A DNA stretch of 64,000 nt from Streptomyces sp. NBC_01549 (GTDB taxonomy: Bacteria > Actinomycetota > Actinomycetes > Streptomycetales > Streptomycetaceae), in assembly GCF_026339955.1 (NCBI RefSeq), contig NZ_JAPEPW010000003.1, positions 1-64,000 of the forward strand, read 5' to 3'. Both the position numbers and the translations under genes were made by a program. The notes beneath the pieces were generated by a model that worked only from the letters and a program-made list of their open reading frames with translations, ran no database searches and was not told where the DNA came from. Shown here piece by piece: positions 26,042 through 34,425 of this stretch (position 1 is the first letter of the stretch; every line of letters starts with the position of its first letter).

Positions 26042-26240
26042 GGTCTCCCTGTTCGCCGTCGGCTCCCGCCGGTCAGCGTAGTGACGTGGACGGGGCAGGC
26101 CGGGCAGTGGCGCGTCGTCAGTGGCGGCTGTGCCGCCGCGCTCCCGCTAGCGGAGGTTCTGGGTCTAGCGGCCCTCGGTGCTAGGTACAACGCTGTGACC
26201 AGGCATCTAGCGGCCCCGCCTCCTGGTCTGGGAGGCCGGT

Positions 26241-27362
26241 TTAGGTGAGCTGATGGCCCAGGTCGTCCAGGGCCTCAGCGGTCGCTGAGAGCGGGTAGCG
26301 GGCGGCGTTGGCATAGCCCGCCTGCCGTAGGGCGGGCAGCAGCCCGGGCGTGGTCCGCAGCCGGTCCAGGTCGCGGGCGAGGGCCGCGGAGTGGGTGAAG
26401 TCGGTGGCCACGGCGGAGGCGGCAAGGGCCTCGCTCAGGCCCGGCACCGGCTGGTAGAGGACGGGCAGCCCGCATGCCTGGGCTTCGAGGGCGACCAGGC
26501 CCATGGCCTCCAGGATGGTGGACGGCATGACGAGCACGTCGTGCTCGGTGAAGGCCTTCCACAGCTGGGGGCGGCGGAGCCAGCCCAGATAGCGGGCCCG
26601 GACCCCGGCCCGCTTCAGCAGGGGTGCCAGTGCATGGAACTAGCGTCTGGGGGCGGCGATGCTCAGCTCGACGCCCTGGACCGGAGCGAGGCTCTTGACC
26701 AGGGCTTCGGCGCCCTTCTCGGCAGTGAGCCGTCCTGCGTACAGCAGCCGCAGATGCCTCATCGACGCGCGGGGTGGACGGGCCGGTGGGGCGACCAGCA
26801 GCCGGTCCGGGATGCCCCAGGGAATGTGGTTGATCTTCCGGCGGTCGGTCTGCGGGGCGAGCTTGATCAAGTGGTCGGCCATCGCGCCAGCGGGCACGAT
26901 GATGGCGTCGGCGGCCCGGGCAGTCTCGCGCAGGATCTGGAGCTGGTCGCGGTGGGCCTCGGCGAACAGGAGGTCGGTGCCGTGGACCAGGGCGATCCTG
27001 GGATGGACGGGAAAGGCCCGCATCAGGGCCGGGGTGGCGCCGAAGGCGAGGTGCTGCAGGTGCAGAACACTGATCTGGGCGGCGTCGAGCACGGCCGTCA
27101 GCGAGGTGCGCAGGGTCGCGACGTACCGGCCGAAAGCCGGACCCTCCAGGCACTTTCCGGTGACGGACAGCAGCTCGAGTCCGGCCGGGATGTGAGGACG
27201 GACACCGGCGGGGGCGAGCATGAACGCTCTCGCGGGGATGAGGGGCTTTTCGCCGGTGTACAGGTCGAGGAAGAGCTCGACGCTGCCGCCGGGACTGCCG
27301 ACGGGCAGATCCAGGAAGGTGGCGGCCCGCGGACCGGACGGGGGGCTCGCAGGGCGGCTCAT
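26241..27362 (-). pseudogene. Family-4 glycosyltransferase interrupted by one TAG codon
   Basis: The complete frame would give 373 residues of a GT-B glycosyltransferase. The N-terminal half has the GSPGGSVELFLDLY nucleotide-pocket loop and VLHLQHLAFGATPALM; the C-terminal half has LLYAGRLTAEKGAEALVKSL, then VMPSTILEAMGLVALEAQACGLPVL, the acidic donor-binding loop. A TAG at 26640-26642 splits it between AAPRR and FHALAPLL in the same frame; CAG to TAG is a single C-to-T change. No indel is present, so this is a nonsense allele, a sequencing error or a suppressed stop. Its ATG overlaps the stop of the second deaminase-like gene by 4 nt. Confidence 0.8.
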
Positions 27363-27895
27363 CGGCTGCCTCCGTTGATCTCCTCGTACAGGCGGGAGAT
27401 GTCGATGCCGTCCGTGGCCGCGTACTTCGCCGCCTGGTGCTGGTAGCTGTCCGGATGGCCGTGCGCGGCGATGAAGACGAGCTTGCCGAAGGTCATGCCC
27501 GGGTAGACCCGCACGGGCTTGGCGGCACGGATCTCCAGGGTCCAGCGGATCGCGTGTCCCTGGTGGCCGAGCGGGGCGGAGACGTGGACCCAGATGCCCA
27601 GGGAACCGATGGTGCGGTCACCGTTGAGCATCTGCGCGAACGTCTCCGAGCCGGTCCGCTCGTGGGTGACGCCGAGGTAGAGCAGGCCGGGGACGAGGAT
27701 GAGGCCGTAGTCGGGGATGTGCTGTTCGGTGAACGCGGTGGGGGCGGCGGCGTCCAGGTCGCCGGCGCAGACGCGGATGGTGTCGCCGAGCCGCCAGTCG
27801 TAGGCGTTAGGGGAGATGCGGACGGGGTCGTAGGGGTCGATGGTGATCTCTCCGGTGTGGACGGCGGCGGCGATGGAGGGGCCGGTGAGGATCAC
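27359..27895 (-). CDS. dCTP-deaminase-family protein B, active-site Ser and Arg replaced
   Basis: This 178-aa protein has the dCTP deaminase/dUTPase trimeric beta fold. The catalytic Glu is kept (WTLEIR, Glu121), but the phosphate-binding motif reads NGDRTIGSLG. Arg94 and Ser98 stand where E. coli Dcd has Ser111 and Arg115, counting from the Glu. The N-terminus (ILTGPSIAAAVHTGEITIDPYD) and RVYPGMTFGKLVF are family-typical. GTG 27895 overlaps the stop of the sister gene by 4 nt, and its own stop overlaps the glycosyltransferase start. It likely works with the sister protein or has a changed substrate. Confidence 0.8.
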   Translation of the reverse strand: MILTGPSIAAAVHTGEITIDPYDPVRISPNAYDWRLGDTIRVCAGDLDAAAPTAFTEQHIPDYGLILVPGLLYLGVTHERTGSETFAQMLNGDRTIGSLGIWVHVSAPLGHQGHAIRWTLEIRAAKPVRVYPGMTFGKLVFIAAHGHPDSYQHQAAKYAATDGIDISRLYEEINGGSR

Positions 27896-28431
27896 GAGGC
27901 CACCGCCCTCACGCGGGCCGCATCGCGCCAGTAGCGGGAGGGTTGGGGGCCGGTGGCGGCCTGGTACTTGCCGCGGTAGAGGTCGATGTCGCCGATGGAG
28001 ACGAAGAACATGACCTGCCCGATCTTCATGCCCGCGTACACCCGCAAGGGCCGGATCGGGGAGAGCATCAGGGTCCACTGGCCGTGGAATCCGATGTCGC
28101 CGATGGGGGCGGTGATCTCGACGAACAGGCCGAGCCGGCCGACGGAGGAGCGGCCGAACAGCAGCGGGACGAGCGTGTCGGAGCCGACCTGTTCGAGGGT
28201 GTGGCCGAGGTAGAGCTCGCCGGGCTGGAGGACGTAGCCGCCGGGGCCGATCTCGACGGCGGTGGTGGGGTTGGGGTGGTGGGCGTCGATGACGGGGGCG
28301 GTGTAGGTCAGCAGGGTGGGGCCGAGGCGGACGTTGTAGCTGTTGGGGTTGACCTGGTCCGGTTCGAAGGGGTTGATCGTTAAGCGTCCGTCGTGGGCGG
28401 CTGCTGTGATTTCGGGGCCGGTGAGGATCAT
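27892..28431 (-). CDS. dCTP-deaminase-family protein A, catalytic Glu replaced by Met
   Basis: A 179-aa member of the dCTP deaminase family with a textbook substrate motif FGRSSVGRLGL (Ser95, Arg99) and RVYAGMKIGQVMFF. At the place of the catalytic Glu (27 residues after the Ser, as in E. coli) it has Met122 in QWTLMLS. Deamination would not be expected from this subunit alone; a dUTPase-like or purely binding role is possible. ATG 28431 overlaps the stop of the 5'-nucleotidase gene (ATGA). The tandem sister protein has the opposite pattern of loss. Confidence 0.8.
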   Translation of the reverse strand: MILTGPEITAAAHDGRLTINPFEPDQVNPNSYNVRLGPTLLTYTAPVIDAHHPNPTTAVEIGPGGYVLQPGELYLGHTLEQVGSDTLVPLLFGRSSVGRLGLFVEITAPIGDIGFHGQWTLMLSPIRPLRVYAGMKIGQVMFFVSIGDIDLYRGKYQAATGPQPSRYWRDAARVRAVAS

Positions 28432-29654
28432 CGGGCACCTTCCTCCTGGTCGGGCAGTGGGGTGGCGACGGTGCGGCGGACGGTCTGGCCGAGCCGGAGT
28501 CCGGCCTGGTGGGTGCGTCCGCCGAGGTAGGTGTCGGCGAGGTAGTCGGTGGTCAGCACGGACCGGATCCCCTCCGGCAGTGGCCGCGGTGCAATGGCCA
28601 GTGGTCCGACCTGATTGGCCAGGTGCGTGAGCAAGCCGTCCATGTCGGCTGTGTATGCGTCGGGGAGGAAGGCGTGGACGAGCTGGTTGTCGAACGGTTC
28701 GATGGCCAGCAGGTCCCCGAGGGTGAGCACGTCGGTAAGGCGGGTGGGCCGCAGGGTGGTGTCGTTGAGGATGACCGCGTCGGCGCCGAGCCCGGTGTGC
28801 AGTCGGTCCGCGATGTCCTGCAGGAGGCGGTGCCGGTCCAGCTCGGTGTCCCGGTAGGGCTCGTCGACGGTGCCGAGGCGGGCGGCGAGCATCCGGCCGG
28901 TGAAGGCGATCTCCTCCTTCAGGGCGGCGAGTTCGGCGGGGACCGTGCCGTTGTCGGGGAAGGGGGCGGTGCGGGCGGCCCATCCGGACCCGACGGGTTC
29001 GGCGGCGGCGTATCCGGTGCCGAGCTCGCCGCCCTTGACTACAAGGGTGTCGCCGACGTTCAGCGGCCCGTAGGTGCTGCTGTGGCAGTGCCCGGCGAAG
29101 ATGACGTCCACGAACGGGCAGGCGACGGCGAGTTCGAGGTCCGTCTCGAAGCCGGAGTGGGACAGCACCATCCACGCGTCCACGCGGTGGTGGTGTTCCA
29201 GCATCAGTTCGCGCAAAACGGTGGCGGGATCGGTGACGCGGTGCCCAGCCCGCTGGTCGGCGGGGATGGTGTGGAACGCGCTGACGCCGATGACCGCGGT
29301 GACTGCGACACGGCGGCCTTGCACGTCGACGATGCGTATGCGGTCGAACAGCGGCCGCCCAGTGCTGTCGTCGACGGCGTTGGCGCACACGGTCATCTCG
29401 CGCAGGCTCGACTCGAAGTAGTGGGGCCAGCCGTGGTTGCCGGGGGCGAGGACGTCATACAGCGTCGTGAGGATCTCTCGCTCGCTGGCCCCCTTGCCCA
29501 GCTGGTAGTAGCCGGTGCCCTCGAAGAAGTCGCCGCAGTCGGCAATCAACGAGGTCGCCCGCAGATCGTGCAGGTGCGGAAGCAGGCTGTCGGCCCGGTC
29601 GAGGGCGGAGTGGACGTCGGTGGTGGCCACGATCTGGGTGAAGGTCCTGGTCAT
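28428..29654 (-). CDS. UshA-type 5'-nucleotidase / metallophosphoesterase, 408 aa
   Basis: This is a two-domain calcineurin-like phosphohydrolase. The N-terminal metal-binding blocks are TTDVHSAL (DxH), ADCGDFFEG (GD), LAPGNHGWPHYF (GNH) and FAGHCHSSTYGP (GHxH). The C-terminal part (about residues 250-400) resembles the 5'-nucleotidase C domain (ADAVILNDTTLRP, LTLGDLLAIEPFDNQLV). There is no signal peptide, unlike periplasmic UshA, so it probably acts on cytoplasmic nucleotides or nucleotide-linked intermediates. It is translationally coupled on both sides: 4-nt overlap with the MurA-like gene before it and with the deaminase-like gene after it. Confidence 0.85.
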   Translation of the reverse strand: MTRTFTQIVATTDVHSALDRADSLLPHLHDLRATSLIADCGDFFEGTGYYQLGKGASEREILTTLYDVLAPGNHGWPHYFESSLREMTVCANAVDDSTGRPLFDRIRIVDVQGRRVAVTAVIGVSAFHTIPADQRAGHRVTDPATVLRELMLEHHHRVDAWMVLSHSGFETDLELAVACPFVDVIFAGHCHSSTYGPLNVGDTLVVKGGELGTGYAAAEPVGSGWAARTAPFPDNGTVPAELAALKEEIAFTGRMLAARLGTVDEPYRDTELDRHRLLQDIADRLHTGLGADAVILNDTTLRPTRLTDVLTLGDLLAIEPFDNQLVHAFLPDAYTADMDGLLTHLANQVGPLAIAPRPLPEGIRSVLTTDYLADTYLGGRTHQAGLRLGQTVRRTVATPLPDQEEGAR

Positions 29655-30964
29655 TGCGCTACCTCGGTGATGTCGGCGCCGAGCATGCGGAGTTTGGCCG
29701 GCAGGTCGGCGTGTCCACGCCGAAGCTGGTCGAGGCCGCTGACGGTGGTGGCACCGCGGGCGTTCAAGGCGGCGATCAGCAGCGCGGAGCCGGTGCGGAT
29801 GTCGGTGGCCTGCACGGCGGCCCCGCTCAGCCGCTGGGGGCCGGCCAGGCGGCAGTGGGTGGGAGAGAGTTCTTCGATCACGCCGCCGAGGCGGGTGAGC
29901 TGGGGGATCAGGTTGCCGTGGCGGCCGGGGTTGATGTCGTCGGAGAACAGGTGGATGCCAGGCAGGGTGAGAGCCAGGGCCATCAGCGGGGGTTCGAAGT
30001 CAGCGTCCAGGCCGTTCGGAGCCAGTGAGGCGATCGCCCGCAGCGGCCGGTCGCCGACCGTGCGGGCCTGGTGGACGGTGATGGCGTCGGGGGCGACAGT
30101 GATGGGAACGCCGACCCAGTCCAGCAGGCCCGCAAGGACCTTGAGGTCGGGGCCGTTGATGCCCTCGATGCGGCCCTCGCCGCCGGTTGCCGCGATCGCG
30201 CAGGCCAGTGTGCCGGCCTCGATCTTGTCGCCGGGGACCGTCCAGGCGACGGTGCGGGCCGTAACGCCCGGCGGGGGGTCCAGCGTGATCTGGTCCTCGC
30301 TGGCGTGGGCCTGCCACCCGGCGGTACGTAAGGAGGCCAGCACCCCGGTGGTCTCCGGGGACAGGTTCGGATTGCCCAGTTCCAGGCGGCTGCCGGAGGC
30401 GACCGCCCGGCACACCGCGGCGATGCTCGCTCCGCGTGAGCGGAACGGCAGTGTGAGGACGACCCTGTCGCGGGCCTGTCCGGCGAGTACGCGGAATCCG
30501 GTGTCGTCGAGCAGGACAGTGTCGCCGAACGCCTCGTACACCTTGAAGTGCAGGTCCATCCCGCGGTCGCCGATCCGGCAGCCGCCCGGCCAGGGCAGCA
30601 CCGCCTGCCCGCAGGCCGCCAGCAGCGGCGCCACCAGGTAGTAAGAGGCCCTGATCCGGGCGGCGTCCGCCAGCTCGGGCACCTCGATGGGGCCGCCCTT
30701 GGGCATGACGATCACGGCCCCCGGCTCGGCGACCGGGTGGGCGACGCGGTAGCCGCACTGCTCAAGCAGGCCGAGCATCCTGTGGACGTCGGCACTGGCG
30801 GGGACGCCGGACAGGTGAACCCCGCGACGGAGAGACGCGGCGGCGGCCAGCAGCGGCAGGGCTGCGTTCTTCGACCCGTCCGCCCTGACCGTGCCGACCA
30901 GCGGGCGGCCGGGCCGGATGGTGACGGCATCGACACCAGTCGTGCGGGTGGGAGCAAGCTCCAT
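29651..30964 (-). CDS. MurA-like enolpyruvyl transferase, 437 aa
   Basis: The enzyme family transfers enolpyruvate from PEP to a hydroxyl, classically of UDP-GlcNAc; some homologues (NikO/PolA type) use UMP in nucleoside antibiotic pathways. The KNAALP loop (Lys32) and the catalytic cysteine in PWPGGCRIGDRGMDLH (Cys129) are both present. The family's glycine-rich late loops are visible (TDIRTGSALLIAALNA). ATG 30964 is chosen because GGAGG lies 6 nt upstream. It heads a tightly overlapping set with a 5'-nucleotidase, two deaminase-like proteins and a glycosyltransferase, which fits a nucleotide-derived product better than cell-wall synthesis. A resistant extra MurA is the alternative. Confidence 0.82.
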   Translation of the reverse strand: MELAPTRTTGVDAVTIRPGRPLVGTVRADGSKNAALPLLAAAASLRRGVHLSGVPASADVHRMLGLLEQCGYRVAHPVAEPGAVIVMPKGGPIEVPELADAARIRASYYLVAPLLAACGQAVLPWPGGCRIGDRGMDLHFKVYEAFGDTVLLDDTGFRVLAGQARDRVVLTLPFRSRGASIAAVCRAVASGSRLELGNPNLSPETTGVLASLRTAGWQAHASEDQITLDPPPGVTARTVAWTVPGDKIEAGTLACAIAATGGEGRIEGINGPDLKVLAGLLDWVGVPITVAPDAITVHQARTVGDRPLRAIASLAPNGLDADFEPPLMALALTLPGIHLFSDDINPGRHGNLIPQLTRLGGVIEELSPTHCRLAGPQRLSGAAVQATDIRTGSALLIAALNARGATTVSGLDQLRRGHADLPAKLRMLGADITEVAQ

Positions 30965-31206
30965 CAGAAACCTCCAGGACAAGCGCAGTTGGGACTGAAG
31001 GTGGCGTTGGTCATGCAGTGCTTCATGGGGCGGTCCGGCCGCCGGCAACGGGGGTGCGGCAGCGGCCGGCCCGCGAATGACACCGCCCTCACGAAGGAAA
31101 AGAAGGGGTGCCCGCCGCACGTGGATCCCCGGGGCGCCGGGGCGGGCGTGCGGCCCCGACCCGACGGGCGGCCCGGGGGCAGCCGTCGTGCGGGCCGGAA
31201 GATGTG

Positions 31207-31692
31207 TCAGACGTCCACGAGGGCCGGGGCGGACAGGGCGCATGTGATCTGCTTGCCGACTTCAGTCGGCTTCACCGTCCAGCCCGGGGCGAGCGCGTCG
31301 AGAATCCACAGCCCCCGCCCGGCCTCGGCTTCGGCGTTGTCCGGTGCCTGGTCGCGGCGCTTGGGAACGGCGGCTGGCTCGGGGTCGTGCACCTTCACCA
31401 GCACCAGATCGTCTTGGGGCTGGACCTGGACGATGACCGGGGCCCAGGGGCCGCAGAGCCTCACCGCGTTGCCGACGAGTTCGCTGGCCACCAGTTGTGC
31501 CGCGTCCGCGATCTCCTCGCCTATTCCCGACCCGGTGACCGTCTTGAACACCGCCTGCCGCATCTCCCGCAGATGCTCCGGGCTGGCGCTCATGTGGAGG
31601 ACGAATCCGGCGTCATGGTGCACCAGGTAGAAGCCGCAGGATGCCTGCGGCAGGACGTCGGCAGGTCCGGTGTGGGCCTGGGCTTCGTGCAT
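31207..31692 (-). CDS. RsbW/SpoIIAB-like ATP-binding regulatory protein
   Basis: The 161-aa protein carries a histidine-kinase-like ATPase fold (HATPase_c_2) at about residues 50-155, with the N box in ELVGNAVRLCG and G box in AGRGLWILDALAPGW. Such stand-alone ATPases act as anti-sigma factors or protein partners in actinobacteria. GGGGAGC precedes the ATG at 31692; longer starts are possible but lie in the divergent promoter region. It is divergent from the XRE-DUF5753 gene, the arrangement seen for WhiJ-type loci, and probably shares its regulation. Confidence 0.8.
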   Translation of the reverse strand: MHEAQAHTGPADVLPQASCGFYLVHHDAGFVLHMSASPEHLREMRQAVFKTVTGSGIGEEIADAAQLVASELVGNAVRLCGPWAPVIVQVQPQDDLVLVKVHDPEPAAVPKRRDQAPDNAEAEAGRGLWILDALAPGWTVKPTEVGKQITCALSAPALVDV

Positions 31693-31882
31693 GGCGTGCT
31701 CCCCAGTCGACAGAGCGGGCAGCCGGCCGAGGAGTCGGACCGGGCTCGCGCTGTGGGTCGGCACGTCGGCCCCCGAGAGCGGTGATTCGCCCCGGGAAGT
31801 CGGCGTAAGGCAACGGCATATGACACGAAGCGCGATGAAGTCATCACGCCTCGCAACCGTTAGCCAGCATGCCCTGAGGCAA

Positions 31883-31909
31883 CTCAATTGGGCAACATGC
31901 CCAATTGAG
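31883..31909. promoter_or_regulatory. Perfect 27-bp palindromic operator
   Basis: CTCAATTGGGCA (31883-31894) and its exact complement TGCCCAATTGAG (31898-31909) flank an ACA centre. The site lies in the divergent region between the HATPase gene and the XRE-DUF5753 gene, about 50 nt before the latter. It is AT-rich compared with its surroundings. A dimeric HTH protein, most simply the adjacent regulator, would bind it and control one or both genes. Confidence 0.75.
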
Positions 31910-31958
31910 ATTTCCCAGATTGGTTGTCCACCCCTCGGGCAAGGGCCACACTGTCGCC

Positions 31959-32831
31959 ATGGCCTGGAAGAGGAATCCTGCCCCCAAGTCCATCTACCGA
32001 CGTCAACTCGCGGCCCGGCTCAAGGAATTGCACGACCAGTCCGGCAAGACGCTGGCCGAGGTCGGCCAGATTATCGAGGTCAACCAGGGTTCACTCAGCC
32101 GCATCATGAACGGTGACCGCGGCACCTCCCCTGTCCTGGTGAAGGCACTACTCGACTGCTACGGCGTCACCGACCCGGCTGTCCGGGAGGACATCTTGGA
32201 CCTGGTCCGCGCAGATCAGGCACAGCGTCAGAAGTGGTGGCGCAAGTACTCCGCGGTCATCAACACCACCCAGTACGGCGGCTACCTGGAGCTGGAGCAG
32301 AGCGCGACGACCCTGCGGTCCTACGAGCCGCAACTGGTCCCCGGACTGCTGCAGACCCCCGAGTACGCCCGCCAGGTGATCACCGCAATGCGCGTCGACC
32401 TGGACGCCAAACAGGTCGAGGCCCTGGTGGACGTGCGGATGAACCGCCAGACGCTGCTGGTCCACGACGATGCGCCGAAGCTGTGGGCGGTCATCGACGA
32501 GGCCGCCTTCCGCCGCATCGAATCCCGGCCGACCGTCCTCAAAGAACAGCTCGAACACCTGCTGGATGCCGAGCCTCGCACCAACATCACCCTGCAACTT
32601 CTACCGTTCGCCGCCGGGTTCCATCCCGGCTTGTACGGGTCGTTCATGCTCATGGGTTTCCCCGAGCCCAACCCGGACTTGGTCTGGGTGGAGAATCTGA
32701 CCAACTCGGTGTACTTCGAGGGATCAGACGATGTGGGGCGCTACACCGAGGTCTTTGACCACCTGCGGGCCACGGCCCTCGGCCCGCCCGAGACCCGCAG
32801 CCGTATCAAGAGCATGCTCAAGGAGCTGTAA
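31959..32831 (+). CDS. XRE-family regulator with DUF5753 domain (WhiJ-like)
   Basis: This 290-aa protein has a helix-turn-helix at about residues 15-70 (LAARLKELHDQSGKTLAEVGQIIEVNQGSLSRIMNG) and a DUF5753 domain with LRSYEPQLVPGLLQTPEYAR, then VWVENLTNSVYFE near the end. Such regulators occur in tens of copies in Streptomyces and influence development or element-specific genes. The ATG at 31959 fits the HTH; no good ribosome site precedes it, so a leaderless or weakly translated message is possible. It is followed directly by a DUF397 gene. The palindrome at 31883-31909 is its likely operator. Confidence 0.88.
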   Translation: MAWKRNPAPKSIYRRQLAARLKELHDQSGKTLAEVGQIIEVNQGSLSRIMNGDRGTSPVLVKALLDCYGVTDPAVREDILDLVRADQAQRQKWWRKYSAVINTTQYGGYLELEQSATTLRSYEPQLVPGLLQTPEYARQVITAMRVDLDAKQVEALVDVRMNRQTLLVHDDAPKLWAVIDEAAFRRIESRPTVLKEQLEHLLDAEPRTNITLQLLPFAAGFHPGLYGSFMLMGFPEPNPDLVWVENLTNSVYFEGSDDVGRYTEVFDHLRATALGPPETRSRIKSMLKEL

Positions 32832-33062
32832 GTGAGCAACACCAAGCCCGACCCCGCCGAGCTGGACTTCTCCACCGTCACCTGGGAGAAGAGCCCGTTC
32901 AGCGGGGGCAACGACAACTGCGTGGAGTTCGGCGTGATCGGCGACCTGGTCGCCGTGCGCGACTCCAAGCGGCCCGAGCAGACCCCGCTCGTGTACACCC
33001 GGGGCGAGATCGGGGCCCTGCTGGCCGGAGCGAAAGCGGGCGCCTTCGACCACCTGGCCTGA
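32832..33062 (+). CDS. DUF397 protein
   Basis: A 76-aa DUF397 protein, the usual partner of XRE-DUF5753 regulators. The family core is visible: VTWEKSPFSGGNDNCVEFG, then VAVRDSKRPEQTPLVYT and GEIGALLAGAKAGAFD. The GTG at 32832 starts right at the end of the regulator gene with AAGGAGCTGT as ribosome site. It is thought to modulate the regulator, perhaps by direct contact. A terminator hairpin follows about 40 nt later. Confidence 0.88.
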   Translation: MSNTKPDPAELDFSTVTWEKSPFSGGNDNCVEFGVIGDLVAVRDSKRPEQTPLVYTRGEIGALLAGAKAGAFDHLA

Positions 33063-33103
33063 GCACTCACCGGCCGTGACGTGAGACAGCCGTAGACGAA
33101 AGC

Positions 33104-33138
33104 GGCGGCCGGCCCCAGCGTTAGTGGGGTCGGCCGCC
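33104..33138. terminator. Terminator hairpin after the DUF397 gene
   Basis: GGCGGCCGGCCCCA (33104-33117) pairs with TGGGGTCGGCCGCC (33125-33138) with one G-T wobble around a 7-nt loop. It ends the regulator/DUF397 transcript. Confidence 0.8.
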
Positions 33139-33397
33139 TTCGCCATCTTCGCAGACCCAGGCAACAGCGCAGGTGAAGCCCACATCTCAGGCTGAATCCC
33201 GCCACCAGCCGGTCCGGTCACGAGCCCGAAGGCCTCTCCCCCATGCCGTTCACGGGCTCGGCGTCGCGGCCCCACATCTGCCGACCCAGGAGGTACATGC
33301 ACATCAACCCGGCAAAACAGGTGAAGACCCATCCGAATCCGAGCGCAAGGACGCTGCCGCCGGCGCCGCGTTCACCGCTGTAGAGGACGGGTCTTCC

Positions 33398-33640
33398 AAG
33401 AGGAGCCGATCAAGTTCTACCGAGCCTTCCTCAACACCCGGCCCGCTGCCGGCCGGCTGCGAAATACCCGGAACAGACCGAGCAGGAGTGGGAGGAGTTC
33501 CAGAAGCACTTCAAGCTGCGCGAGGTCGAGCTCAGCACCTGTGGACGCCCCTACGCCGCCTCCTGCGCGCATGAACAGCCTGCCTCGCTGTCCGATGCTC
33601 AGAGTCGACCCCCAACAAGGCCGACGTCTGGGAGATCCGC
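33398..33640 (+). pseudogene. Remnant of a recombinase-like gene
   Basis: Reading across frames gives FYRAFLNTRPA, then a tail with EQEWEEFQKHFKLREVELSTCGRPYAASCAHE, and finally RCPMLRVDP. This is the pattern of the C-terminal region of Streptomyces tyrosine-recombinase-type proteins that carry a CGRPYGTPC/HEHACxRCPMLRVDP motif. At least two shifts separate the pieces and no start exists. The identification rests on motif memory only. The segment 33,139-33,400 has no recognisable gene. Confidence 0.4.
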
Positions 33641-33978
33641 CAAATCTCGGTTGCTCCTGTGCGCTGTGCGGATTCGCTTCCCGCCGCGACCAGTTGCTCC
33701 CCGTCGGCCAACGGCCGCGGCTGGCCGACCTGTACGCCGAAGTCGAGCAGGTGCGGTGCGACGGCTTCCACGCCGACTGGCGTATCACCGACCTGATCCG
33801 GCACGTCGAGACCTGCGGGGCGCCCGACCCCGGCGTCGTGTGCACGGACGACGGCCCGGAGTTCACCGCCCTGCAGGAGCAGGTCCGCCAGGCGCTGAAG
33901 AAGAACCCCCGCAAGGAACCTGAGCTGGCGCGCCGCGGCGGCCGTGAGCTGTGCGACGGCTGCACCCCCCACAGCTGA
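33541..33978 (+). CDS. Hypothetical protein with cysteine motifs, start uncertain
   Basis: The coding character is clear from about 33,650 on: CSCALCGFASRRDQLLPVGQRPRLADLY, then RCDGFHADWRITDLIRHVETCGAP and a C-terminal CDGC. Four or more cysteines could form a zinc site. The upstream about 35 codons overlap the recombinase remnant (RCPMLRVDP), so the true start is probably later, possibly a TTG or GTG near 33,650. Function unknown. Confidence 0.5.
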   Translation: MDAPTPPPARMNSLPRCPMLRVDPQQGRRLGDPPNLGCSCALCGFASRRDQLLPVGQRPRLADLYAEVEQVRCDGFHADWRITDLIRHVETCGAPDPGVVCTDDGPEFTALQEQVRQALKKNPRKEPELARRGGRELCDGCTPHS

Positions 33979-34055
33979 TACCCGCGTGTGCCGGGCCGGT
34001 CTGTCCGGACCCGGCCCGGCATACGTCCCCTTACAGTGGATTGAAGGAGATGACC

Positions 34056-34409
34056 ATGGACACCAACCCCACCGCCCTGCTTCTCGACCTCGCCGCCCGC
34101 GCCCAGGACCTGAGTGACCTGGACGCGCTGCAGGACGTTCTCGCCACGGGCCACCGCGCCTGGTGCGAGGGCGTCGCCGACGTCCAGTCCGGTATTCGCC
34201 GGGAAGTCGCGAACCTGTCCGACACCCAGCTCGCCGAGCGGTGCTCTGCTGTCGGCGCTCCGTGGGAGCCGGGGATGACACGCGGCGAGGCGGTCTCCGC
34301 GCTCGCGTTCGCGATCTGGGAGGCCGCGCCGGCCGCCATGGCCTACACGGAGTTGGAAGAGCGCGCCGCACTCTTCGGTGTCTGCCTTCTTGGCGAGGAA
34401 CTTCTGTAG
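34056..34409 (+). CDS. Hypothetical helical protein, 117 aa
   Basis: GAAGGAG (34043-34049) is well spaced for the ATG at 34056; another ATG at 34050 overlaps the site. The protein is acidic and almost all helical (LLLDLAARAQDLSDLDALQDVLATG), ending in EERAALFGVCLLGEELL. No family is recognised. Its stop lies inside the upstream part of the next promoter, so it is likely the end of a short transcript. Confidence 0.65.
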   Translation: MDTNPTALLLDLAARAQDLSDLDALQDVLATGHRAWCEGVADVQSGIRREVANLSDTQLAERCSAVGAPWEPGMTRGEAVSALAFAIWEAAPAAMAYTELEERAALFGVCLLGEELL

Positions 34410-34425
34410 CCGATCTGGCGGCGGG

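Noticed and set aside
26042..26240. CTAGCGG triplet repeats before the serine hydrolase as an operator
   Set aside because: Three short copies (near 26,147, 26,165 and 26,210) have irregular spacing and one differs in context; too weak without conservation data.
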